A program made the position numbers and the translations under genes. From an uncultured Clostridia bacterium (lineage in GTDB: Bacteria > Bacillota > Clostridia > Christensenellales > UBA1242), in assembly GCA_934746185.1 (NCBI GenBank), contig CAKVEY010000010.1, positions 1-19,415 of the forward strand: 19,415 nt of DNA, read 5' to 3'. The notes below the pieces were generated by a model. It had not been told where the DNA came from, made no database searches, and saw nothing but the letters and a program-made list of their open reading frames with translations. Shown here in pieces: positions 1 to 6,704 of this stretch. Every line of letters starts with the position of its first letter. Position 1 is the stretch's first letter.

Positions 1-1082
1 GTGTTGTAGGGCTACCAAATGTTGGAAAAAGCACTTTATTTAACGCAATAACAAAAGCAGGAGCAGAATGTGCAAATTATCCATTTTGCACAATAGAACC
101 AAATGTTGGTATGGTTAGCGTGCCAGACTTTCGATTAAATAATTTAGCAAAACTTTATAATAGTGAAAAAATAACCCCTGCTGTTATAGAATTTGTTGAT
201 ATTGCAGGTTTAGTTAAAGGTGCTAGCAAAGGCGACGGATTAGGCAATAAATTTTTAAGTCATATAAGAGAAGTTGATGCTATTTGCCACGTTGTAAGAT
301 GTTTTGATAGCACAGATATTTTGCACGTAGAAAATAGTGTTAATCCTAAAAGAGATATTGAAATTATTGAGTACGAATTAATTATGGCAGACTTAGAAAC
401 TGTAGATAAAAGACTAGAAAGAGCCGAAAAAAATGTTAAAGCAGGCTTAAAAGATGCCGAAACTGAACTAAATGTATTAAAACGAATAAAAACTCAACTA
501 GATGAAGGCAAACCTATAAGACTTTTAGACTTTACAGACGATGAAAAAGAAATAGTTAAAGGATTTTTCTTACTTACAAGTAAACCTGTTATTTATGTGG
601 CAAATATCGGCGAAAACGATATTTCTAAACCATATAATGAGTATGTTAAACAAGTTGAAGAAATTGCAAACAGTCAACATTCTAAAATGATTGTTTTGTG
701 TGCCAAAATTGAAGAAGAACTTGCTAGTTTAAGCGATGAAGATAAAGAAATGTTTTCAAGTGAACTTGGAATAACCGAAAGTGGATTAGATAAATTAGTA
801 AAAACTAGTTACGATACATTAGGTTTATTTAGTTACTTAACTGCTGGCGAAAAAGAAGTTAGAGCGTGGACAATTAAAAAAGGTACAAAAGCCCCACAAG
901 CAGCAGGAAAAATTCACACAGACTTTGAAAAAGGCTTTATAAAAGCCGAAATTGTAAGTTATGAAGATTTAATGGAAGCTGGCAATTTTACAAAAGCAAA
1001 AGAAAAAGGCAAAGTTAGAATTGAAGGTAAAGACTATGTTATTCAAGATAACGATGTAGTTTTATTCCGTTTTAATGTTTAA
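1..1082 (+). CDS. ychF: Ribosome-binding ATPase YchF (Obg-family P-loop protein), 5' end cut by window
   Basis: YchF is a universally conserved Obg-family P-loop protein that binds the ribosome and, unlike its relatives, prefers ATP. The reading frame is open from base 3, giving about 359 residues against a usual ~365, so only a few N-terminal residues lie outside. The first residues carry the Walker A motif GLPNVGKST, followed by the family signature NYPFCTIEPNVG. The G3 element is DIAGLVKGASKG. The base-recognition site reads ANIGE (NxxE) instead of the NKxD of true GTPases, the change linked to ATP preference. A coiled-coil arm (ETVDKRLERAEKNVKAG) follows, and the C-terminus from LGLFSYLTAGEKEVRAWTI to the final DNDVVLFRFNV is the TGS domain. 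The gene ends convergently with the lipoprotein gene across a shared hairpin terminator. Identification is secure. Confidence 0.97.
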   Translation, partial: VVGLPNVGKSTLFNAITKAGAECANYPFCTIEPNVGMVSVPDFRLNNLAKLYNSEKITPAVIEFVDIAGLVKGASKGDGLGNKFLSHIREVDAICHVVRCFDSTDILHVENSVNPKRDIEIIEYELIMADLETVDKRLERAEKNVKAGLKDAETELNVLKRIKTQLDEGKPIRLLDFTDDEKEIVKGFFLLTSKPVIYVANIGENDISKPYNEYVKQVEEIANSQHSKMIVLCAKIEEELASLSDEDKEMFSSELGITESGLDKLVKTSYDTLGLFSYLTAGEKEVRAWTIKKGTKAPQAAGKIHTDFEKGFIKAEIVSYEDLMEAGNFTKAKEKGKVRIEGKDYVIQDNDVVLFRFNV

Positions 1083-1164
1083 TTTTAATTATATAATTTT
1101 ATTCAAGTTCATTGTTTTAAAATTTAATATTTATTACATATTAGATAAAAAATAAATGATTAAT

Positions 1165-1277
1165 AAAATAAATTAATATTAAAATAAATTAATATTAAAA
1201 TAAAAATAACAATAAAATAATAGTTTTAATAAATTGTAACAATAAAATAATAGTTTTAATAAATTGTAACAATAAAA
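1165..1277. repeat. Two short AT-only tandem repeats
   Basis: Between ychF and the terminator lie two tandem duplications. A 16-bp unit (AAAATAAATTAATATT) occurs at 1165-1180 and 1181-1196 with a partial third copy. A 30-bp unit occurs at 1211-1240 and 1241-1270, identical over all 30 bases, with about seven bases of a third copy. They are not interspersed with unique spacers and are probably slippage products. Confidence 0.85.
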
Positions 1278-1303
1278 AATGACTAAACTTAGTCATTTTT
1301 TTT
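1274..1303. terminator. Bidirectional intrinsic terminator between ychF and the lipoprotein gene
   Basis: The stem AATGACTAA / TTAGTCATT is flanked by an A-run on the left and a T-run on the right, so it can terminate transcripts from both strands. It overlaps the stop codon of the minus-strand lipoprotein gene at 1302-1304. Confidence 0.8.
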
Positions 1304-2588
1304 ATTCAGTAACTGGTTTTCTAATTATATAATCAGTTGATGTTTTTTCACTTTCAAAAATATAAGAACCTACTTGATTAGCATAAATTTGAATTGTAAT
1401 AGTTTTATCTTCGGTTAATTCGCCAACTAAATCGGTTGAACGTAATCGTGTTCCACTTGTAAAATTGTTAAATGTAAACACAACATTATTTGAGTATGTT
1501 ACTATAATAGTATAACCATTTGATGCTAAAAGCACATCGTCAAAACTAACTATAATATATTCGCCTTCCGTAGTTACATTTAAGTTTGTAGGAGCAGATA
1601 ATTTTGTTGTGTTATTATACAAATAATCTAAACTAAATTCACTAGAATTATAACTTAAAACATCGCTTTCTTTTGCTTTTACGCTAAAAGTATAACCTGC
1701 ATAACTTGTTATATAACTTGTTACATCTAATTCGTTAGAAGAAACTTCTACAACTTCGCCATTAGGAATTTTTACTTCATATTTTGTAGCATATAAAACG
1801 CTGTCCCACGAAAGTTTAAAACTTTCATTATTTTTTTCTACTTTTAAATTAGATGGTGCATCTAATGTTATATTTTTTATGTATTCCACTTTGTTGCTTG
1901 TATTAGAATTACCATAAAATCCTTTTGCGTTCGCAATAATTTCATATTGATATTTTAAATATGGAGCATCATTACCTGTAACTCTATTGGTTATATCATA
2001 TTCAAAAGTTGAATTATTAGTTGAAGCTATTTTTTGTTTATTTGTAACAATATTGTTATCTCTTGTTATAGTTTCATAAATATCGTAACTATCAGCATAT
2101 AAAATTTTAGTCCAATAAATTTTATTATTAATTAATTGTAAATATGGAGTTTTTACTATTTCATTTTCAGGAGTAAAAGATTTTATTGTAGAACAAGCAG
2201 AATTTCTATAATTACCTTTACCTAAATATTGTACATAAAAATGATATTCTTTTTTATTTACAAAAATTTCATTTACATCTAAATAATTATTTTCACTATC
2301 AAAACTTATATATTTTGTTAAATCGTTATAATTTTCATTATCAGTTATATAAAAACGATATTTATAAGCATTTTTATTTTTTTCTACAACTAACAAATAG
2401 TCGTTATATTCATATTCCCTTTCATTAGGGTCTTCACTTTCAATTAATTTTCCGTTATTGGTATAACCAAAATTTTCTGGTGTTTGTAAAATTTTAGGCT
2501 TAACGCTTTCTTTTTCACAAGCAAAAAGTATTAGTGAACAACTAATAACTAAACATATTGCACATAATACTTTTAAAAACTTTTTCAT
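1302..2588 (-). CDS. Surface lipoprotein with four fibronectin-III-like repeats
   Basis: This is a predicted membrane-anchored extracellular lipoprotein of 428 residues. A type II signal peptide (MKKFLKVLCAICLV...) ends in the lipobox LFAC with the lipidated cysteine at residue 24. The mature part shows about four repeats of ~95 residues, starting near 35, 146, 242 and 330. Each begins with a pattern like LDAPSNLKV or LSAPTNLNV, followed by a tryptophan- or phenylalanine-centred strand (KLSWDSVLYATKYEV, IVSFDDVLLASNGYTI), the classical look of fibronectin type III beta sandwiches. Start choice: AGGAG sits a few bases before the ATG, and the gene begins 7 bp after the stop of the upstream TasA-like gene, so the two are cotranscribed. 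It may be a binding or anchoring partner for that protein. This role is inferred from position only; no enzymatic motif was seen. Confidence 0.8.
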   Translation of the reverse strand: MKKFLKVLCAICLVISCSLILFACEKESVKPKILQTPENFGYTNNGKLIESEDPNEREYEYNDYLLVVEKNKNAYKYRFYITDNENYNDLTKYISFDSENNYLDVNEIFVNKKEYHFYVQYLGKGNYRNSACSTIKSFTPENEIVKTPYLQLINNKIYWTKILYADSYDIYETITRDNNIVTNKQKIASTNNSTFEYDITNRVTGNDAPYLKYQYEIIANAKGFYGNSNTSNKVEYIKNITLDAPSNLKVEKNNESFKLSWDSVLYATKYEVKIPNGEVVEVSSNELDVTSYITSYAGYTFSVKAKESDVLSYNSSEFSLDYLYNNTTKLSAPTNLNVTTEGEYIIVSFDDVLLASNGYTIIVTYSNNVVFTFNNFTSGTRLRSTDLVGELTEDKTITIQIYANQVGSYIFESEKTSTDYIIRKPVTE

Positions 2589-2595
2589 TTAACTC

Positions 2596-3402
2596 CTATT
2601 TAACATTTCTACGCCAATCTCTTGGTGCAGTGTTCCAAGTATCATTAATTGAAGAGAAATTTGTTCCGTCTAAAATTTCGGCTATAAAAACCATTTGTCC
2701 TTGTTTTCCGTTTAAAACATTATTATCTCTTTCGCCGTCAAACATTAAACCTAAAACAGTATCAATCTCTTCGTTACCATAACATCTAGAATAGTAGTAA
2801 TAGTAATTATCATCACCTTTATACCAACGTTTTTCTTTACCTTCTAAATCTAAAAAATCATCTCCGTTTGGGCTAAAGAAATTTGAATAACTATTGCCAT
2901 CAACTAACATATCAATTCTAAATCTTAAAAAGACTTTTTTGTTAGTATCAATAGTTCCATCTAAGTTTGTAATTTTAATTTTCATAGTAGCGTCAACTGG
3001 GTCACCGGGCATAAATTTAATTTCTGTTATAGACTGATCGAGTGGATCAACAATGGTGGTTTGGACTTGCGATTGTATATTAACAGTGAATTTTAAATCG
3101 GCTGGTGGAGTTTGTGCAATAAAATAGATTGCAACGCCCACGCCCACTAAAAACAATAGTAAAAGTAAAAGAATTAAAATCCATTTACGGCGTTTTTTCT
3201 TTTTCTCTTCACTACTTTCATCTTTTTTAATATCAACCTTTTTTGCGTCAACTGCCCTTACTTTTGGTTTTACACCACTATTTACAGGTGGTTTTACAGC
3301 ATTTGGCTTAGGGATATTAGGAGAACCTACTGGTTTTACACTAGGTTTTGGTGTTACATTAGGTTTTTTAGGTAAATCATTTGGTAATTTACTTTCACTC
3401 AT
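2596..3402 (-). CDS. TasA/SipW-type family protein with long Pro/Lys-rich cytoplasmic tail and membrane anchor
   Basis: This is a predicted type II membrane protein of 268 residues. Residues 1-73 are rich in proline and lysine (KPNVTPKPSVKPVGSPNIPK) and end in a basic cluster KKKKRRK. One strongly hydrophobic helix spans about 74-96, and the rest would be outside the cell. The outer part shares the hallmarks of its two neighbours: MPGD at 131-134, a tryptophan-led tyrosine run (WYKGDDNYYYYY, 193-204) and a terminal W-x-TAPRDW (256-263). These features fit the TasA/camelysin/SipW-dependent group, but the GxITLG segment just after the helix is not kept, so SipW cleavage is doubtful. It has a strong GGGGGAG ribosome site and its own promoter, and forms an operon with the downstream FN3 lipoprotein. 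The exact role is unknown; an anchor or assembly factor for fibres of the 220-aa paralogue is an inference. Confidence 0.72.
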   Translation of the reverse strand: MSESKLPNDLPKKPNVTPKPSVKPVGSPNIPKPNAVKPPVNSGVKPKVRAVDAKKVDIKKDESSEEKKKKRRKWILILLLLLLFLVGVGVAIYFIAQTPPADLKFTVNIQSQVQTTIVDPLDQSITEIKFMPGDPVDATMKIKITNLDGTIDTNKKVFLRFRIDMLVDGNSYSNFFSPNGDDFLDLEGKEKRWYKGDDNYYYYYSRCYGNEEIDTVLGLMFDGERDNNVLNGKQGQMVFIAEILDGTNFSSINDTWNTAPRDWRRNVK

Positions 3403-3442
3403 TTAAAATAACTCCCCCTTTTTATCTTATGTTATTAATTAT

Positions 3443-3471
3443 ATTATATTTATTTATTAAAGTTTTGTAAA
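3443..3471 (-). promoter_or_regulatory. Sigma-A-type promoter for the 2596-3402 gene
   Basis: On the minus strand TTTACA (3466-3471) is followed after exactly 17 bp by a perfect TATAAT (3443-3448), about 40 nt upstream of the ATG. It lies just beyond the stop codon of the preceding gene, so the two minus-strand paralogues can be expressed separately. Confidence 0.75.
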
Positions 3472-3477
3472 GTAAAT

Positions 3478-4032
3478 TTAATTATTTTCTATAAAGTCCA
3501 CCCATTCTTTTGGTGCATCGCTAAATTCATCTTTATATGCTCCATATTCGCTTTGAACAGCATCAACCGTTATTATTAGGTCTAAATCTTCAACATCTTT
3601 TTCAGTTAGTTTATCACTTATTATAATTTTATCGAACATTATAGCACTTTTATCTTTTTGAACTTTATACTTATAATAGTAATAATTCCCGTCATAAATA
3701 TAGTTTTCATCAACATTTAAGGTTATAAAGTTATAGAAATTTTCACCATTTAAAACTTTAAATCTAAAATATAAAGGAACTAAATTTTTTTTATTTTTTA
3801 CACTATTTACAATTTTAGCACTAATACTAACTTCATCTCCTGGCATAATCTTTTTTGTTTCAGTATAAGTAGTTACTATATCAAAATCTAATTCGCCTAA
3901 TGTTATATCGCCTTGCTTAATATCATTTGAAGCAAAATAAGCAATGGTAAAACTTAACACCACAAAAGATAATGATATTAATAATACAATAGTTATCAAA
4001 AATGTTAAATCTTTATATTCCTTTTTATTCAT
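3478..4032 (-). CDS. TasA/SipW-type secreted or membrane-anchored protein, 184 aa
   Basis: This small protein has an N-terminal hydrophobic helix (about 10-33) followed by the SipW-type post-cleavage pattern: AYFASNDIKQGDITLGELDFDI (paraphrased positions 31-52). Further on are MPGD at 63-66, a DGNYYYY tyrosine run at 114-120, a VDAVQ strand near 156-160 and DAPKEW near the C-terminus (172-177). The order and spacing match the divergently transcribed 220-aa paralogue and, more loosely, TasA (AF(N/S)...G.L...LKPGD...FEATQ). It is therefore probably an extracellular beta-sandwich protein exported with a SipW-like signal peptide. The ribosome site is poor (AAAG before the ATG), implying lower expression than the plus-strand paralogue. 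It is divergent from that gene across a 105-bp spacer. The family call is fairly sure; the function (minor subunit or cap) is only a guess. Confidence 0.72.
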   Translation of the reverse strand: MNKKEYKDLTFLITIVLLISLSFVVLSFTIAYFASNDIKQGDITLGELDFDIVTTYTETKKIMPGDEVSISAKIVNSVKNKKNLVPLYFRFKVLNGENFYNFITLNVDENYIYDGNYYYYKYKVQKDKSAIMFDKIIISDKLTEKDVEDLDLIITVDAVQSEYGAYKDEFSDAPKEWVDFIENN

Positions 4033-4137
4033 TTAACTTTATTATTCGTAAAATTTAAAAATAAATTCTTTATAAAATTGAATAATTTGTTTAAAAATCT
4101 CCAAACTAAAATTAGAAATTAAAAAGGAGGAAAATTT

Positions 4138-4800
4138 ATGGATATGAACCAAAATAATCAAACAAACAGACCTAGTCCAACTAAAAAGAATGGTGAAAAC
4201 AAAAAAGTAGTAGCAGTAAACACTCGTAAAAATCGTGCTGCATCTACAATTGCGATTATCACTTTATCTGTTTTATTAGGTTTATCGTTAATTTTAGGTT
4301 TAACAGCAGCGTTTTTTAGTGCTAATCAATCAGCAACAGGTAACATTACATTAGGCGACCCTGTAAACATTAACATCACGCAAGGTGGTGCTAGCGTTGA
4401 AGCCTTAACCTTTGCAGGCACTGCTATGCCTGGAACAACTTACACACAAGCAATTGGTGTAACTGCTCCAGCAAAAACAAGCAAATCAGTTATTAGATGT
4501 AAACTTACTTTAACAACTACTGGCGAAGCAACAAGCGAACCTATCACTGCAACAACTAGTGATAAATGGGTTAAAGGCGATGATGATTATTACTACTATA
4601 ACGGCTCAATTAACGCTGGTGATAGTGTAGATTTTTGTTCTGCAATTACAGTTCCTAAAACTTTAACCAACTTAGACGCTAACAAAGTTTATACAGTTTC
4701 ATTCCAAGTTGAAGCAATTCAATATGCCAACGGTGCAGCAAGTGAAGTTTGGACTACTGCCCCAGAAGCGTGGACAACTGCTTACGGTCAAGGAGCGTAA
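4138..4800 (+). CDS. TasA-like SipW-dependent secreted protein, probable major fibre or matrix subunit
   Basis: The 220-residue protein has a hydrophilic, Lys/Asn-rich N-terminus (1-35), a hydrophobic helix at 36-57 and the sequence AAFFSANQSATGNITLGD (57-74), the typical SipW-dependent signal peptide junction followed by the G-x-ITLG strand. Downstream are AMPGT (96-100), W-VKGDDDYYYY (144-154), VEAIQ (191-195) and W-TTAPEAW (205-212). TasA-family proteins form extracellular matrix fibres or spore and cell surface layers. The start follows an excellent AAGGAGG site. Codon choice is richer in GC than the flanking genes and a compact terminator sits right behind the stop, both consistent with strong, monocistronic expression. 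No SipW peptidase gene is in this window, so processing would depend on one elsewhere. Whether it polymerises is inferred. Confidence 0.78.
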   Translation: MDMNQNNQTNRPSPTKKNGENKKVVAVNTRKNRAASTIAIITLSVLLGLSLILGLTAAFFSANQSATGNITLGDPVNINITQGGASVEALTFAGTAMPGTTYTQAIGVTAPAKTSKSVIRCKLTLTTTGEATSEPITATTSDKWVKGDDDYYYYNGSINAGDSVDFCSAITVPKTLTNLDANKVYTVSFQVEAIQYANGAASEVWTTAPEAWTTAYGQGA

Positions 4801-4808
4801 TAAAAATT

Positions 4809-4835
4809 AAAGTACCTTAATAGGTACTTTTTTTT
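4809..4835 (+). terminator. Intrinsic terminator after the TasA-like gene
   Basis: AAAGTACC (4809-4816), a six-base loop and GGTACTTT (4823-4830) run directly into a stretch of eight T. The hairpin begins 8 bp after the stop codon of the TasA-like gene. Confidence 0.88.
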
Positions 4836-4845
4836 AAGAATAAAA

Positions 4846-5415
4846 ATGTTAATTTTTGTAAAAACTAAAAATATGCAAAAAGTCTTTTTATATTTAAGTG
4901 CTTTTATTCCACTATATTCATTAATTATTATTAAAGAACTAATAGATATAATTAATCACAATTTATCTTTTAATGTATTAAATACTCTCACTTTAATACT
5001 TCTTACAATTTTAATAATACTTGGTAGTTTTGGTGTAATTAAAGAAAGCAAGTGTGGTAATTATAAAATAGAAAAAATTAATATAACTAAAAAAACAAGT
5101 ATAACCGAACAACATTTTTTAGGATATTTTTCTTTATTTGTATTATTTGCTTTAACTTTTGAACTTGAAAAAATAAGTATGTTTGTTATCTTTTTATTAA
5201 TCATTATTTTAATAGGAATAGTTTATATAAAAAATAATTTATTTTACATCAATCCATTATTAAACATTTTAGGATATAACTTTTACGATATAGAATACAC
5301 TGACGAACAAGGCAAAACTCAAAAAGACACATTCTTTTTTAAAGGTTCACTTTGTTTAGGTGAATTTATGTGCAAAATAGGTGATAAAAATTTTAATTAC
5401 ATTTACAAAAAATAG
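4846..5415 (+). CDS. Small four-helix integral membrane protein of unknown function
   Basis: This 189-residue protein is very rich in Ile, Leu and Phe, with hydrophobic segments near 13-33, 42-63, 90-107 and 110-128 and a short polar C-terminal domain (about 129-189). Recognisable local motifs are GYFSLFVLF and YINPLLNILGYNFYDIEY. From memory, this layout recalls small membrane proteins of phage-defence loci such as KwaA of Kiwa, but that is a weak recollection and no DUF4868 (KwaB) partner gene is next to it. The start is uncertain: the ATG at 4846 and an internal ATG at 4873 both lack a Shine-Dalgarno sequence. The gene begins only 10 bp after a strong terminator, so it depends on readthrough or on an unrecognised promoter. 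It could instead serve the neighbouring secreted proteins. Confidence 0.6.
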   Translation: MLIFVKTKNMQKVFLYLSAFIPLYSLIIIKELIDIINHNLSFNVLNTLTLILLTILIILGSFGVIKESKCGNYKIEKINITKKTSITEQHFLGYFSLFVLFALTFELEKISMFVIFLLIIILIGIVYIKNNLFYINPLLNILGYNFYDIEYTDEQGKTQKDTFFFKGSLCLGEFMCKIGDKNFNYIYKK

Positions 5416-5630
5416 AATTAAATTAAACAATATAGTAAATAAGTAGAATTGTTAAATTAAAGATTTTAATAATATTAGTTGTTAAAAAAAAGAAAGTACA
5501 ATTAAAAAATATATAAAATTGTTAAATAGTAAATAGTTAGTTAATTTTAATTAATTATGTAAATAAAAAATTTTATTATTTAGTTAGACAATATAATTTA
5601 TTTTATTATAAATAAATTTAATTTTATTAT

Positions 5631-5661
5631 AAAAAAACGAACTATAAATGTTCGTTTTTTT
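5631..5661. terminator. Bidirectional hairpin terminator
   Basis: AAAAAAACGAAC (5631-5642) pairs with GTTCGTTTTTTT (5650-5661) around a seven-base loop, with A-runs and T-runs on the outer sides. It can end plus-strand transcripts from the 4846-5415 gene and minus-strand readthrough from the degV side. Confidence 0.8.
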
Positions 5662-5771
5662 CTGTTTTACATAAATATTTTTATTTACAAATTTTTATCA
5701 ATTTTTAACTTTTATGTTGTTTTTTATCGTTTTTTATGCGTTTTTATCACTTTTTGTGTAATTTTTACTAT

Positions 5772-5803
5772 AAAATTCAATAAATTTTATGTAATTGAAT
5801 TTT
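5772..5803 (-). terminator. Possible weak terminator after the DegV-family gene
   Basis: AAAATTCAAT (5772-5781) and ATTGAATTTT (5794-5803) form a 10-bp stem with a 12-base loop, 26 bp beyond the DegV stop on the minus strand. GC content is low and the T-tract is poor, so activity is uncertain. Confidence 0.35.
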
Positions 5804-5828
5804 AATTTTGAAGAATAAATTATTAAAT

Positions 5829-6695
5829 TTATTTAATATTTTCAACATTTTCTTTTGATACAAAAATAACTGCTAAACTGCCACTACCAGCGTGGTTACC
5901 AATTATTGTACCTAATCCAACAATGTTAGAGTTTGTGTTTAATTTAAGGTCAATTTTTGCCTTTAAGTCTTCAGCATCTTTATCGCTATTGCCACTAATA
6001 ATAAATATTTTATCTAAGAATTTATCATCGACATATTTAACTACATAATCAAGTAGTGTTAATTCCATTTTCTTTCTTCCAATAAGTTTTTTAAATGAAA
6101 TCAACTTTCCTTCTTCATTAACTTTTATAATAGGTTTTAAATTAAGTGTTGTTCCAATAATTGCTTGTGCTTTTGTTATCCTTCCCCCACGTTCTAAATG
6201 GAATAAATTTTCTACACCTAATAAAATACAAATTCGATGTTTTAAGTTTTCTAAATACTCGCAAATTTCTTCAAAACTTTTGCCTTCGCTTATTAATTTT
6301 AAGGCTTCGTCTAGCATAATTCCCATTCCTTGCGAAGCAGACAAACTATCTAAACAATAAATTTTGTTATTATATTTTTCTTGCAAGTTATTTTTTGCCA
6401 TAACACTAGCATTATAACAACCACTTAAACCCGAAGAAAATCCTATATACAAAATATCATTGCCATTTTTTAAAAACTTTTCAAAAACTTCTTCATAAAT
6501 GCTAGGAGAAATCATTGATGTTGTAGGCTTTTTACCTTTACTTAATTTTTCGTAAAAATCATATAAATTAACATCTTTATTGTCAACAATAATTTCGCCG
6601 TCTAGAAGCACATTCATTGGTATTAATTCAATATTGTTTTTTTCGTAATATTCTTTACTATAATCGCAAGTTGCGTCTGTTATAAGTTTTATCAT
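5829..6695 (-). CDS. DegV family (FakB-like) fatty-acid-binding protein
   Basis: DegV/FakB proteins hold a fatty acid and present it to the kinase FakA for phosphorylation, feeding exogenous fatty acids into phospholipid synthesis. The 288 residues match the family length. Signatures seen are the N-terminal ITDATCDY strand-loop, KKPTTSMISPS at about 55-65, IGFSSGLSGCYNAS at about 84-97 in the lipid-head-group region, the LDSLSASQGMG segment, and the LERGGRI motif of the second domain. A typical C-terminal IGNHAGSGSLAVIFV strand follows. An AGGAGA site precedes the ATG, overlapping the stop of the M6 protease gene 9 bp upstream, so it is the second gene of that operon. No fakA-like kinase is in the window. 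The family call is secure; the bound lipid is unknown. Confidence 0.93.
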   Translation of the reverse strand: MIKLITDATCDYSKEYYEKNNIELIPMNVLLDGEIIVDNKDVNLYDFYEKLSKGKKPTTSMISPSIYEEVFEKFLKNGNDILYIGFSSGLSGCYNASVMAKNNLQEKYNNKIYCLDSLSASQGMGIMLDEALKLISEGKSFEEICEYLENLKHRICILLGVENLFHLERGGRITKAQAIIGTTLNLKPIIKVNEEGKLISFKKLIGRKKMELTLLDYVVKYVDDKFLDKIFIISGNSDKDAEDLKAKIDLKLNTNSNIVGLGTIIGNHAGSGSLAVIFVSKENVENIK

Positions 6696-6704
6696 ATTTT
6701 TCTC

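Larger units (their letters stand above)
5416..5828. other. Gene-free AT-rich spacer with hairpins and A-tract region
   Basis: No coding sequence was found in these 413 bases. The left part (5416-5630) is nearly pure A/T. A hairpin terminator sits at 5631-5661. From about 5690 to 5770 the plus strand is T-rich with several TTTTTATC-like units, i.e. GATAAAAA units on the minus strand. A second, weaker inverted repeat lies next to the DegV gene end. Confidence 0.7.

Noticed and set aside
1165..1277. Direct repeats resembling a tiny CRISPR array
   Set aside because: The repeat units are contiguous with no unique spacers, are pure A/T and number only two each; no cas genes are present.
2558..2782. 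Plus-strand open frame of 74 codons
   Set aside because: It lies antisense across the lipoprotein start and the end of the TasA-like gene, has no ribosome site and its product has no protein-like pattern.
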